Part shown: positions 1 through 12,263 of the stretch, piece after piece
Layout of the letters: the number at the start of each line of letters is the position of its first letter
Numbering within the stretch: the stretch's first letter is position 1
Position numbers and translations under genes: made by a program
Notes under the pieces: model-generated
The model's input: only the letters and a program-made list of their open reading frames with translations
The model's database searches: none
Told to the model about the DNA's origin: nothing
From: Erythroxylum novogranatense
Taxonomy: Eukaryota; Streptophyta; Magnoliopsida; Malpighiales; Erythroxylaceae
Reading direction: 5' to 3'
DNA length: 64,000 nt
NCBI GenBank assembly: GCA_029891385.1
Contig: CM057228.1
Span: forward strand, 60,395,783 to 60,459,782

Positions 1-1471
1 AAAAGAACGATTAGTGTATAAATTAAAGAAGTCAATATATGGATTGAAACAAGCTTCTCGACAATGGTATCTTAAGTTCAATAATATCATTATATCTTAT
101 GGTTTTGTAGAAAACACCATTGATCAGTGTATATATATGAAGGTTTGTGCGAGCAAATGATATCCTTCTTGCTGCTAATAATATGGTTTTATTACTTGAT
201 GTAAAAAAATTTCTCTAATAATTTTAAAATGAAAGATATAGGTGAGGCATCCTATATGATAGGAATTGAATTATTCCGTGATAAATCACAAGGATTATTA
301 GGATTGTCTCAAAAGGTTATATTGAGAAAGTATTAAGATTTAAAATGGAAAAGTTATCGGGATAGACAGTTCTAATTCAGAAGGGGAACAAATTTAGTTA
401 AAAACAATGTCCACAAAATGATTTGGAGCATAAGGAAATGGAGTCTATTCCTTATGCATCAGTGGTTGGGAGCTTAAGGTACGCTCAAACATGCACTCGA
501 CCAGATATCAGTTTTGTATTGGAATGTTAGGCTGATATCAAAGCAATCCTGGAACGAACCATTGGAAAGCTGCAAAGAAAGTTCTTAGATATTTACAAGG
601 CATAAAGGACTATATGCTCACATATAGAAAATAAATCCATCTCGAAGTGATATATTACTTAGATTCAGACTATGTCGATTGTGTAGATTTACAAAAATCA
701 ACATTCGGTTGTATGTTTCTATTAGCTGGATGAGTAGTTTTGTGAAAAAGTAGAAAGCAGTCTGTCATTGCTACTTCCATTATAGAGGTTGAATTTGTGG
801 CATGCTTTAAGGCCACAGTCCATGGATTGTGGTTGTAGAACTTTATCTTAGGTCTTAACATTGCCAACAGTATTGCTAGACTATTAAGAATTTATTGTGA
901 TAATTTCGTAACCGTTTTCTTCTCTAAAAATGAAAAGCATTCAAAGGGTGTGAAACACTTAGATTTGAAGTACTTGTTTATGAAAGAAGAAGTGCAAAAA
1001 TATAAAATGTCAATTGAGCATATTGGTACCGATCTAATGATAGTGGATCCGTTAACTAAAGGCTTACCGCCCAAAACATTTATTGGTCATATTGAACATA
1101 TGGGCATTATGGATAAGTCCTTATTAGCACAACATTTTGACATGTATATATACATATAATTGTCTTGCTCGAATTGTTATGACACTTGTGAATTCAATTA
1201 CAGTCATATTTTTGCTCACTTACTTATTATCCATATTATGTTGTATACAATAATTATTTCTGTGAGATAACAATTACAAATTACCCACATAAAGTTTTAT
1301 AAATTGAATTGATTATGTGATACATGAAAGGAATCAAGTTGTATAACTTGTGACTGCTATGATCCCATCATCTTAATTCAATTAAGGATGACTTGATCGA
1401 GTCCATGTATTGTGTGCCTTTAAAGTTTTATTGTTGAATCACCAAGTCATAATATGGGCCAAGTGGGAGAT
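1..1471 (+). pseudogene. Dead Ty1/copia element G: end of reverse transcriptase, RNase H and 3' border
   Basis: The sequence opens inside a copia reverse transcriptase. Translated in broken frames, the first 150 bases give the motif YGLKQASRQWY, which marks the copia RT thumb region. Around 440-500 comes the RT/RNase H linker (PYASVVGSLRYAQTCTRPDI). Around 765-1160 comes RNase H, with SVIATSIIEVEF and, in the only clean frame (950-1159), KHLDLKYLFMKEEVQ and DPLTKGLPPKTF, the usual copia C-terminus. Several stops and frameshifts lie between these pieces, so no protein can be made. The region ends in a purine tract and an LTR start, which fixes the strand as +. The 5' part of the element lies outside the window. 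I am sure of superfamily and strand; the lineage is not resolved. Confidence 0.88.
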
Positions 1472-1900
1472 TGTTAGATTATTTAGTGGACCATGTCACT
1501 TATAGAATTGAGTTTAATGAAAAGAGCCTAAGATAATGGTTATTGGGTATTAAGGAGTTGGCCTCAAATAGGTCTAAGACACTTTCCCTCTCTCCTTTAA
1601 AAATAAAATGCAACAACAAACATGTTGGTTGTTTGTATGTTTTAGAAAACTATCAAAAGAGGTTTCTGAACCATTGAGGAAACTAATTAAAGAAGATAAT
1701 GCAGAGAGGGAATCAATCTTTATAAACACTATAATGGATTCAGGTATGTCAAGTGTTAATCGATCTTGCATTATTTGTTTACATTCTTATATTTGGAAAA
1801 GAAAAAAAAGCTATAACCAATTCCTAAATATAAATAGTGACTTTTTTTGTTATTGCCAAGTTTTTTTTAAAAAAAATCAAACAAGATTCATTGGAAATTG
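1461..1900 (+). repeat. Polypurine tract and start of 3' LTR of copia G
   Basis: AAGTGGGAGA at 1461-1470 is a typical plant copia polypurine tract. It is followed at 1472 by TGTTAG, a normal LTR start. The LTR end is not visible because the matching 5' LTR is outside the window; 1900 is only a placeholder. The open frame at 1608-1901 lies in this LTR-like DNA and has no recognisable protein features. Confidence 0.6.
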
Positions 1901-1901
1901 A

Positions 1902-4900
1902 AAATGAGATTTTTAAGATGAGCTTTGGACAATATTCATGAAAATGTGCAACATATACCTAAAATGAGAACAACCTACAGATGTATTTTCGTCCATCAGT
2001 TCAAGAAAAAACATTTAAAAGAACTTTAGTCTTTTGTCCCCTTTAGCCACTTGTGTTTCTCTTGGAAAACTATAACATATTTCCTAAACATATAATCATC
2101 TTATATAAAAGTAAAACAAGTGAACTTGAATCCAAATTAGAGAATAAACAAGGTTGATAGATAATATTTAATTCGTGGTCCTGCTTAATCATGATTCCAT
2201 CCCAAAATAATTGAACTTGCTAAGTTCAATAAGAAAAACAATCAACATATCAAGGAGATGACATATTAAGTCATAAAGACATATATTGAAAGCTAAGGTA
2301 GTCATGCCAAACATTTGATAAGAAAATAAAAGAAATGATAAACAACATAAGAATTTGTCCAAACAATTAAAAAAAAAGCATATGCACCATAACATCTAAA
2401 ATCCAATTAACATCAAATAGGTAACATTGAAAGTTGTAGTCACAATAAGGCACCCACAACATCCAACACTCCATTAAATTTTCTAAGAGAGAAAGAATGT
2501 GTTTAGGAGGAAAAAATCCTTACATTTTCATAACATAATCAACACATATATAATTGTTAATTTTTTTAACAAAAATACCACTTTTCACACCACTTCCTTT
2601 ACATTAAAAATTATTATAAATCTGATACTCAATTATAAAATAATTTGATTAAATGAATACATATTAGTAATAAATAGATATACTTTCGGTCAACATTTCT
2701 TCAAATAAACATCCAAATAAATCTAGACACAACTTCCTATTATAAAGAATGCATAATCATTTAAGTACACTCCAATACATTATATTATCCTGAATTGATT
2801 ATATATCTTCTTTGATAATGTCCAACTCATCTTTAAAATTAAATTCATTATATATGCACAACAATGCATATAAAAGATTTTCTCATTTATCAATAAACTT
2901 ATAACTTGTATCTTACTCTTAAGTTTGTCAATCATATCATTGTTTGTGCTATAATTTTGTAAAGTTATTGTTAACAATTATGTGTTGATGTTCTAATATA
3001 TCAAACAATCAATCATTACACTCATTAACTTATCAATTGTATAAGGTGTTGAAACATCAATGAACTTGCCATTTAGAAGCAAATTCAAAGAACAATAAAA
3101 CAATCAAAATCAATATAAAAATCTATCAAAATATTTTTCTTAAACATCATTTACTTGAGGACGCGACTATATAAAATTCAAGTTTTGTTAATATAATGTG
3201 AAACGACAGTCATTTAACCTTTCTCTATTTCCAGTTGTACACATATATAATGCAATTGACTCACTCATCATTAACTGACAACATTTTTAATGTTGTATTT
3301 TTTGTGCATTATAAATTTTAAAGATAACCTTCTTAATAGTATTCCAGGAGTGATGAGATAATGATGAATTAGGTTTAGTGGCAGAAATAGGTTCCAACTA
3401 TATACTTGGAAATCAAGTTGGACTCAGATCGCGTTTCACGTTTAGAGGTAAAACCCAATCCCACCCTAAGCTTTTTTTTTTAATTTCATCTGTTAAGTTC
3501 AGATCAAGGCCAAATTGAAATTTTGTCATTTTTAAAAGTAAGACTGCTATAAGAGAAGGTATTCAAAAGATGTCTTGATGTCATACACATTAAATTTTTA
3601 ATTGAAACTTGTTTAAAATATAAATGAATATAAAAAGAATAAAAGTACCAATTTAATGTAAAAATTTGAAAATCTGATCATAACACTTCTTCCGGCAAAT
3701 TTTGTGATGAATTATAATAGAAGTATTGAAAGTCAAATAGTAAAATTACTTTGCAAGTTGAACATTTAATTGAAAATTAAAAGTGTATATGTAATATTAT
3801 AAATCTTAAAAGAGTTATCTAGTATAAAAAAAGTAGTGATGATGATGATTATTATTATTATTATTATTAAAATTTAAATATAATATTTCAAGTTGTGTAT
3901 AATTTAAAATTAAAATTTGTTTATATTTTTAATAATTTAAATATCAATAATCATGATTTTAATGAAGAGTGAAAATGTCTTATATTAATTATAGACTAAG
4001 GAGTTACTCAAGTAGTCCAACTCTTTTTTGAATGTTAGAAATGTACAAACAAAGTTACCCTATATTAACAAGAAAGATAATAAATAATTTTAACAGAAAA
4101 ATAAAGTAGTATAATATATTATCTTAAATTTTAGATTGAAGTATAATGTTCCTAACAATCGTGTTAAGACCTCGATAAGTAGATGCTACTAGAAACATAA
4201 TATAAGGATCAATCAATAATTAAATAAATTACAAATAACTATTAATAACTTAAGATTGTAAATAAAACAACTATTGGACTTTCATAAATAATATAAAATA
4301 TGAAATAAAAATAATAGGAATTTGAAATTTCTAAAAATTACTTAACTTAAAAAATAGTATCAAAATCTCATAACACTAAAATTAAATAAAATATTGTCAA
4401 TATCTTGCTAAAATATGAAAAGTCTCACTAGAAATGCAATATAATCTTAAAAAGGTTGATAAAATTTAATTAACAAAATTTATTTACTTAGTTAAATAAA
4501 ATTACATGATAGATGTGATTAAAGCAACATATACATATAAATCATAGAACTTCATTGAGAAAATATCAACCATAAATTATAACTACAATCAATTTTTAAA
4601 CGTTAATCAATTAGGTAGAAAGAGTTCTTCTAATGTAAGATAATTAATTAATAGTGATTAATTAAAATAGATTTAAGGAGCACAAAGAGATAAACAATTT
4701 GAAGTAATTCAATACTTCCAATTGTTGGTCTTTATTAGGATAGTAATAACTTCAACCTATTTAAATTAATTTTCTTTAATAAGATTCAAATTTTCTATTA
4801 CAATTTTCTCGGTATTAACAAGTACATATAGTGATTATTTCTTTCTAGAAATTATTACGTAAGAGATTCTTTACTCTTGAAAATTCTAAAATAATATTCT

Positions 4901-5634
4901 TATTTATGATTATTAATTTTTCATATGCTATTGTCTCTCATATTAGTTATACAAAATAAAACTTCAAAGAACAATATTTTAAATTGATTCAATAATTCTT
5001 TCTCTTTTGAACTCTTTGTATGTCATTTTGAGGTTCTTCTATCTACATGCTTCATCAACTATGTTTATTTAAGTTCCTAATGGGGTTGATTATATCTTTA
5101 AATAGAAGTAAACACTTATAACTTTTGGAAGAAGATTTTTCTTAGTCCAAAAAAGGAAGTTTGATGTAAAAAAAAGGAAGTTAATATAGGTACAAATTTT
5201 TCTTTATGATTTGTAATCTTCCTCTAAAATTCATAACTTGGTATCAAGATGATTAGAATTGTCATTGTTTAAAATTAGTGGTATTAGTTTCATGAAAATT
5301 TTGTTCTTTGTCCAAATTTTCACATTTAATCCACTTTTGACAATATTGAAAATTACAACCTTATATGAGTTTCAATTCAATTACTTATATCAAAAACCAT
5401 ACTTATTAGTACCAAAATCATTTCATAAAATTAAAATATAATAGTAAAACTTGCTTAATTCTATCAAACTATACGGATTGATAGGATGAATCCATCATAT
5501 ACAATAATTACTCCTACTAAGTCAAGATAAAATGTAAAGCAATTAAAGTAAAGCTAGTTAAATCAAACTTTAAAATAAAAATTCTAATGAATTGCTATAT
5601 TATGTCACAAAATAAAATTATCTTAATAACATGA
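1902..5634. other. AT-rich spacer without recognisable genes
   Basis: Roughly 3.7 kb of AT-rich DNA with stops in all frames. I see no protein motif, tRNA-like fold, terminal repeats or LTR border. The only structured piece is the GAT/ATT microsatellite near 3840. It may be old intergenic DNA or repeats decayed past recognition. Confidence 0.5.
3838..3868 (+). repeat. Microsatellite (GAT)n-(ATT)n
   Basis: Four GAT units run straight into about six ATT units, a compound trinucleotide microsatellite in the AT-rich spacer. Confidence 0.9.
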
Positions 5635-6197
5635 TGGTTCAGAACATCCATCTCCGATGGGAAGGGTATTTTAGTAAATTGGGACGGTCAGAGTATTAAA
5701 GTATATTTCGCATGCACATACATGATATAGCCTCTATGATAGATGGTCATTGCACTTGCACATGGTAAACATGCATTCATGACATTTTAAAATTAGGTTT
5801 CAAATTGCGATCTTTTGTGAAATTTATGTGGAAGTTGTACTGGGAAAATTATTTGGAGTGCGCCATTGTGTGTTTTACATTTTTAGAGATTTATGGGAAT
5901 TTTTCTGGAATTTTTCGGGGTACTGGTCCGGACCGGGAAAATTCCAACTGACTGACTAAGTGAGCTGTTTTGTACCGAAAAGACTATTAAATGGCATTGG
6001 ATTATGGAATAAATTATTGTGGGAATTATTTAGTGCCATGATTAGAGCTTAAATGGGATTGTCATTTAATTAATTAAGATTAACTAGCTTTTGTCTTTTC
6101 TATGTTTTAAAAGCCAAGTGTCCATTGACATTTAATAACTTTGTCTCTTATGTTCTTCACCTACGAGACTTGTCATGTTTGAAGTCAATAAATTAGT

Positions 6198-6205
6198 TAT
6201 AAAAG
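6198..6205 (+). promoter_or_regulatory. TATA-like box of LTR A (5' copy; 3' copy at 12829-12836)
   Basis: TATAAAAG in the first fifth of the LTR, present in both copies, about 325 bases before the first GTAAGT splice-donor candidate. Its place fits a U3 promoter; transcript start not determined. Confidence 0.55.
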
Positions 6206-7596
6206 ATCACTTTCTTGAGTCCCCTTTATCATTTACGGCTATCCTTCTTTATTGTATAAGTTATCTTCTTGAGAGTTGAGAAAGGGTTATTTTAAAGTGC
6301 AAACCTTCATCACCCGAAGATGCCTTGTTCTCCTCTTTCGAATTTTCCTTTTTCCTTTCCCATAAAAGAGTTGTCTCCATGGCTCCTTGCTTGCTCTTCT
6401 TCACACAGAAACCAAGTTGAAACTTTGAGTTGATGAGAACTTTTGAATTGTTAGTGATAGCCGTGGGTGAAGTGAAGTTTTGGAGAGTTGTAAAGTGTTG
6501 GAGAATTGAAGAGTTTGCAATTTGATTTGGTAAGTCTTGATGGTTGTTTTTATGATTTTGTTAGTTAGATGCATTCATGGGGAGCAATTATACATGTAAT
6601 TGATTATCATAGTAGTAGGTTTAATTGGGTTTAAATATATGCTTGTATATGGATGAATGAATGAATAAGGTTTCCAATGATTTGGTTTGGTTTTGGATTG
6701 AGTGTGTAAGGTTAGATGCATGGAAAGTAATGAAAGTAAATTGTGTATATGCTGCCAAAGTTTGTTTAAGTATACAAATAAATGTTATGATAAGTTTATG
6801 GCTGAATTAGAGATTTAAGTGGATGTTTAGTGATGTGTTATTGATGTTAAAAGTGATAGGAGTTAGGTGAATGTTGAAAGCTGGAAAATGAATCTTTGAC
6901 CTATTGTAATGTTTTGATAATAACTAATTGTGTAGGTGTGCAAATGAGGTGAGGTTTGGGCCTAATGAAACTTTGGGATGTTGGCTTCAATTTAGTGTGA
7001 AATAGGTGTTGTTGAATTGTAATGTTAGAGAGGTGAAATGTTGCATGGGAAGTTACTGTTTTATTGCCTATGAACAGTAACCGAAACCATAATCTATGAG
7101 TTTTACTGATTTTTATAAATTAATTGATATAGAATTAGGGGCAATGGTCTTCATGAAAGTTGAAGCCTATTAAGTTATATTTCCATTGCCACTGATTTTG
7201 CAATTTTTCGATATGTATAGTAGGAGTTATGGACTGATAATTATTGACAGTTTTTATGAATTGAGTGAAACCTAGCTGGATTAGCGAATTTGGTGTACAT
7301 TCTGTTTTTACGTAATTTTAGAAATTTTTGTGAACTGAACTGGTTTTAGGGATCTACTGAAGAGTTTTAGATGACACATTGATCTTGAAATTGGTATATG
7401 GAATGTAATTTTTGGAAATCAGATGTGGGAGATATGGAATTTCAAAATCTCATGAACATGCATTATACATGTGCATTATACTAATTCGGATTGGATAATT
7501 AGTGATCGGATTCCTCTCTGTTTGTTATAGAGGCACATTTGGAGCGTCGATCTACCGACGTTACTGAAACTTCCAGATGTTAGCTCGGAAGTACAG

Positions 7597-8485
7597 GTGA
7601 GTAACCTAGTTGGTTCCTCAACCTTTATGTGTTTAAGTTTTTGCACTTATGCCATATGGAGATAATGGAGGGTTTATAGTTTATGTGTATTTGAATTTGA
7701 TTGATTTCGGACCATAGGTGTCTGACATATTTGGAATGAGATAACGAAGTGCTACTTGTGAGTAACTGTTTGTAAATGTTATATTGGAGATCTCGGACCA
7801 GAGGTCCGAGGAAATGGGAAATTGATATTGAAGTGTTAATTGTCTGTTTCGTTTCGATACATTGGATGGGATTGTAAATGTGATATAGTAGGATGCAATA
7901 AATTGGAAATGTAGATAATTGAAATACCGGACCGAAAGTCCGAAGAATTGGCAAATAGTAATGATATGTAAATGGAAATTGGAATATGTACATTGCATGC
8001 ATAAACATAAATGTGTGATCAGATAAAAGGCAGTTGTGACCGGAGCAGCCACTGTATCAGGGCATATCACGCCCAACGTATGTGAGAGCTTTCAGCTCAA
8101 CGCACAGGACCTCAGGTCCAACGTATTCAGAGCCGCAGGCTCAATGTATCAGGGCTTCAAGCCCAATGTTTTCAGAGCCACTGGCTCAACGCAATGTGCC
8201 CGTTACTGGGACAGTTTCAGGCGCACGGTCACAACAACGAAATGAAAATGGAACAGTGTCACATGCGCATTGCATATATATATATGACTGTAAATGACTG
8301 GAAGATGTAAATGATGAAATTGTATGTGTATATGAAATTGGAACTGAAATGTGATAATATGTGATATTACTGTTAATGCTACCGTGTGCTAATATGATTG
8401 GTGAATGCATGAGTTGAGTGAACCATCGATGATGGTTTCTCACTGAGTTCGCAAAACTCACCCAAAATTTGCATCTATTTTTCAG
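7597..8485 (+). other. Candidate intron 2 in LTR A (second copy 14211-15088)
   Basis: The left edge reads ACAG/GTGAGTAA, close to the plant 5' splice consensus. The right edge reads CTATTTTTCAG/GAC, a pyrimidine-rich 3' splice site. A short exon of 66 bases is suggested between TTTGTTATAG (ending 7530) and 7596. An upstream GTAAGT donor (6530-6535) follows the TATA box, so a three-exon leader is possible. Solo LTR D has the same signals in the same order with similar spacing, and B and E have related ones. This is inference from sequence signals only; no transcript evidence is available here. Confidence 0.45.
8060..8213 (+). repeat. Array of short hairpins in LTR A
   Basis: Seven small stem-loops follow each other every 20-25 bases: GGGCATATCACGCCC, GAGCTTTCAGCTC, GGACCTCAGGTCC, GAGCCGCAGGCTC, GGGCTTCAAGCCC, GAGCCACTGGCTC, and a weaker GTGCCC...GGGAC. 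Linkers are alike (CAACGTATTCA-like). Stems differ from unit to unit yet stay complementary within each unit. Two more such stems sit upstream: CTCGGACC...GGTCCGAG at 7792-7810 and a GGACCGAAAGTCC at about 7928. The 3' LTR has the same array near 14665-14815, with several stems damaged. Confidence 0.8.
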
Positions 8486-8849
8486 GACTTAGAAGAATAC
8501 CCCGTTAGGCAACGGGCGTATGACATCTGCTGGTTGAAGAAGCAGAGAAGTCGAGGATCGGTTCGCGTCATCTAGTGTTTCTATTCTTGGACTTTTGTAT
8601 TACTAATTTGGATAAGTTATAAAGTCAATTGACGAAATAAATTGTAAATGTAAAAAGTGGGCCCAAGGCCATTGTATTGATTATATAAATTGCTTTCGCG
8701 TTAATGATAATATGTAATGCGATTGTGTAAAAAAATGTTATCTTGAGTTTTCTCTTGAGTGATGTAGCACGCCACCCTCGCATGGGCACGGACCGATATC
8801 ACCGTCGATGTCGGGTTGGTCCTCATGAGAGTGAGGTGTTACATTTAGG

Positions 8850-8860
8850 TGGTATCGAGC
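8850..8860 (+). other. Primer-binding site of element A
   Basis: TGGTATCGAGC lies six bases after the end of the 5' LTR. It differs by one missing base from TGGTATCAGAGC, the usual plant site complementary to initiator Met-tRNA. Confidence 0.75.
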
Positions 8861-11800
8861 CCGTACAATCTTACATGGGCTTTCTAAAAAAATGTGTCTT
8901 GCTATGTGCATTTAAGTCATGTCACGACAGACAAAGTGACAATCGATCCCAGTGTAGTATACTGAGTCGTTTACATAAGTATGTCTCGATCGTTTAAGTG
9001 GTTAGAAAAGTGAGAAAAGGATAGTGTGTTAGAATGTGATGAAAGGAAGAAATGGATATCGCAAAATAGGAAAGAGTGTACGGTTTGGTCAGACAGATGA
9101 ATATTTATTGATATTGATGGGTATATTATGAAATGCAATATTGGAGTTATATTGGCAATATCCTTGAATATGAGATAGCTATAAAGATTATAGTTGTAAA
9201 TTCATAGAGGAAAATAGAGATGTGACAATGGTCAGATTTCCAGTGTATTAGGTAAATGAAAATAAAGTGTTCTATGATATAGAAAAGTTACAATTGGGAT
9301 TGATTACTGTGACGAAGGTAGATGAAAAAGTTGTTCGGGTTTAATTGATCTGCCTAAGTAAATGCACACCTGTTTATGGGAGCCCTATGTTAAGTGAAAA
9401 TGTTAAACTGCAATCGATGAGTTAATGGATACTTGCTAGCCAGAATTCTTGTCAAAAAAAAATCCCTTTAGGAGTTAGAAGAAGAAATTAAAGTGCTTAT
9501 AATGATCAGTTGTGAATGAATTGAGATTGTAGATGGTCCTCACGAGTGAGGACGGGTGTAAACAGGAAGGTTGTTGAGTTCAGAATATATTGTCACTGTA
9601 AGTGTATATGTGATAGTGGGATTACCATCATGGGTGAAATGAATAATTTATGTGAATATGATATCGAAGTAATTGGTGGCCTACTACATAAGCTTTGATT
9701 ATAATGCCAGTAGCTCAAGTTTAAAATGAGTGAGAGTAAAGCATGAGAATACTTATCTTGATTAATTGAGAAAGAAGTGAGGCGATTAAAGATGCTAGCA
9801 TTGGTAATGAGCTTGAGGAAATAAAATGAGGGACATGAATATAGTAAAGTCCCATGATTGAGAATTGGTACCAAAAGAGAATGGTTATCGAGAATTAAAT
9901 GCAATTAAGGTATTCTTAGCGGTATGATCTATTAACGGGCAAATTGATAAGACTATTGAGATATATTGTCGATAGGATGTGATGATTTTGGTGATGTATG
10001 GCAAGATAGTAGAGGAAAAGAAATTGTTTAAGTGCTCTTCGAGATTTATCTTCGTGAAGTATCAAGAGTAACCGATTTGTATTACATCCGCGAGACTCTA
10101 ATGTAAGAGCTAAACTATGTTCTTGAAAGAGTGTACATTATGTAAATGAGATGATTCTGATTATTGAAGAAAAGAATTACTGAATATTAATTATAAATTT
10201 GAGGGGATTAAAAGTTTATGTTCTGAAAGTACTAGACCGATATAACGATTGTTTATTTAAGTCAGTGAGTGGTCTATCACGAATAAATTGAGTTATATGA
10301 GTCAACGAAGTTTATTGTATTACTAAAAAGGAACATGTTTCAATTGTGTTTGGAGTGGATAATGGACATAAATATAAGAAATGGATAATGAAAGAGAAAT
10401 AGATGAATGGGTATAGTTGAGGAAATTGGTCGTTATACAAGTCTCATAAGAGTGAATCTTAACCTGATTGAAGGAATAAAGGATGAATTAGTATGCGAAC
10501 ATGAGATATTGGGAGAATTAATCAAGATATAGGTACTGATAAAATGTGGAAGTTCAAAAGATATGGGTATGTGGAATTGGGAATTTATTAGACCTAACGG
10601 AATGCTGGATGCGTTCAAAAATTGTCAAAGATTTTCTGGTTTTAACAAATTGACAAGAATAATTGAGGAAATCATGTGAATGTTATGATCGATGATCATA
10701 AAGGAGACAATTGAAGAATTTACTATCTATAATGAAGTGTTCGGTAAAGATTCGATGTGATCTATTGAAATTGTATAAAGTGATTTTATGCACCTTGGGA
10801 CAAATATAATTCCATGGGTGGTATTATGATTGATGATTTGAACTTTGTTCTACTGAGTGTGACCTAAAAGCTTGGAGACATTAATCGTACAGAAATAGTT
10901 TGGAGATGTCTATGAATATGTAAATCGATACCGATTGAGTTATTTCATGCAGTTGAATGATTTGAAAAGGATTCAACGGCTGATTACTCCAAACTAAGTT
11001 AATGGTGCAATTCAAGGGATTGAGCAAATAAATAAATAAATTCTATTGCAGAAGATCAAAATTTGGGTAATAAGGTTATCAAATCTAGTGTATTATTGAG
11101 TGTTAATAGTCGAACTGACAAAAAGGGTAAAAGAAAGCATTATTAGTTATGGAATTTCAAAGTTGGTGTGCATCAAAGCGGATTGGCAAAACCCGAAGTG
11201 AGGATGTAGAAATTGTAAACCGTATTGAGGAACGGGAATTAACTCCAATTGTTGAGAAAAATGGTAGGTATAGTTCAAATTAAGAAATATGGGTGATACT
11301 CATTACGGGAACTGTTAGTGAAAATGTAAGGAATGATCAAAGCTTTAAGTTTTAGCAAGAGTGTATTGATAGAGTAATTGAAAAGTTAAAATGGGAAATC
11401 AAATGATTATAAGTGAATGGTTCAAGAAAGCACAAGAAACAATCGAAGCGTTACGGTCTAGTAAAAGTATTGTGGAAAAGAAATTGAGGATACCAATCAA
11501 AGTGCACGATGACATGTGTGATTAACCAACAGGTATTTTTGGATTTCATTGGGATATGAAATTGATGTATAGTGCAAAGTAGTTGTGGTATGACAGATAA
11601 TCAGTATATGAGTGACACCATTCGAATAATGTATAAGGGGTCTTACTGCCAAAAAGGAGTCGTTATCCCTATACTATGTGATCAATGCAATATGTTGATA
11701 GGCTAAGTAAAATAAGGTGGTGACAATGAGTGAATTGATTCACATTGAGGTTATAAATCTCATGAGATTTGTGTTTTGATAATAACGGAATCTGATAAGC

Positions 11801-12250
11801 GATAAATGAAATATATTGAAGGGTATGGCCTCGGCCAAAATGTACTTAGATGGAAATAAAGGTGTAGTTAAAGGAAATTGAGTTCGTGAAAAGGGCCTCA
11901 TGCGATTGTGGTGTAAATAGCATTATGGATTGGTAAGCTAGACTAAAATCTAAAAGATGATTCGGATTCACGAAGTGTTTCATAGATAGAATTAGGAAAT
12001 AGTGTTAGGATCCGATATATTTGTTATTGATATTGAAAGTGACGAATTGCGCGTAAGCATGAGAAAGCAGCAAAATCATGGAAAGTTTGAGAAAGGGAAA
12101 AAAAAAGAGTAATTGATTGTTTTAATCTCCGTTCATTGACAGAATTGGGTCGTGTAGTGAAATCAGTGGGAAACAGAGGATAATAATCGAAAAGACTCCC
12201 CTGCCTTTTAGATTAATCGTATATGAAATTTCGAGGACGAAATTTTTATT

Positions 12251-12263
12251 AGGAGGGGAGAAT
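12251..12263 (+). other. Polypurine tract of element A
   Basis: AGGAGGGGAGAA directly precedes the 3' LTR start TGTAACATCC at 12264, as expected for the plus-strand primer. Confidence 0.85.

Larger units (their letters stand above)
5640..8843 (+). repeat. 5' LTR of element A
   Basis: About 3204 bp, matching 12264-15450 nearly base for base; most differences are small indels plus a cluster of changes in the GC-rich hairpin block. It contains a TATA-like box, splice-like signals and the hairpin array described separately. Open frames on either strand here (for example the - strand frames at 7625-8076) are chance frames, duplicated in the 3' LTR with disagreeing frames. Confidence 0.93.
8844..12263 (+). 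pseudogene. Decayed gag-pol interior of element A
   Basis: No long frame survives, but pol remnants are in the expected order. Near 10865 a frame reads LKAWRH, the RNase H motif seen intact in element B as [10 protein letters not shown], and about 140 bases later VQFKGLSK matches VADALSRK. Near 11890 KGPHAI matches the integrase C-terminal KGPYEI-type motif, and near 11955 IHEVFH matches IHDVFHVS of B. Before these I recognise nothing certain; gag should lie at about 8.9-10 kb. Stops and frameshifts occur every few dozen bases. The decay is far heavier than between the two LTRs, which is discussed as a finding. Confidence 0.7.

Noticed and set aside
8054..8215. CRISPR-like or tRNA-like reading of the regular hairpins
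   Set aside because: No identical direct repeats with unique spacers and no tRNA arms. It is duplicated in both LTRs of a plant retrotransposon, so it belongs to that element.
7625..8461. Several overlapping frames on both strands in LTR A
   Set aside because: The same DNA in the 3' LTR gives different frame lengths, and no start context or domain is present. Hairpin repeats create open frames by chance.
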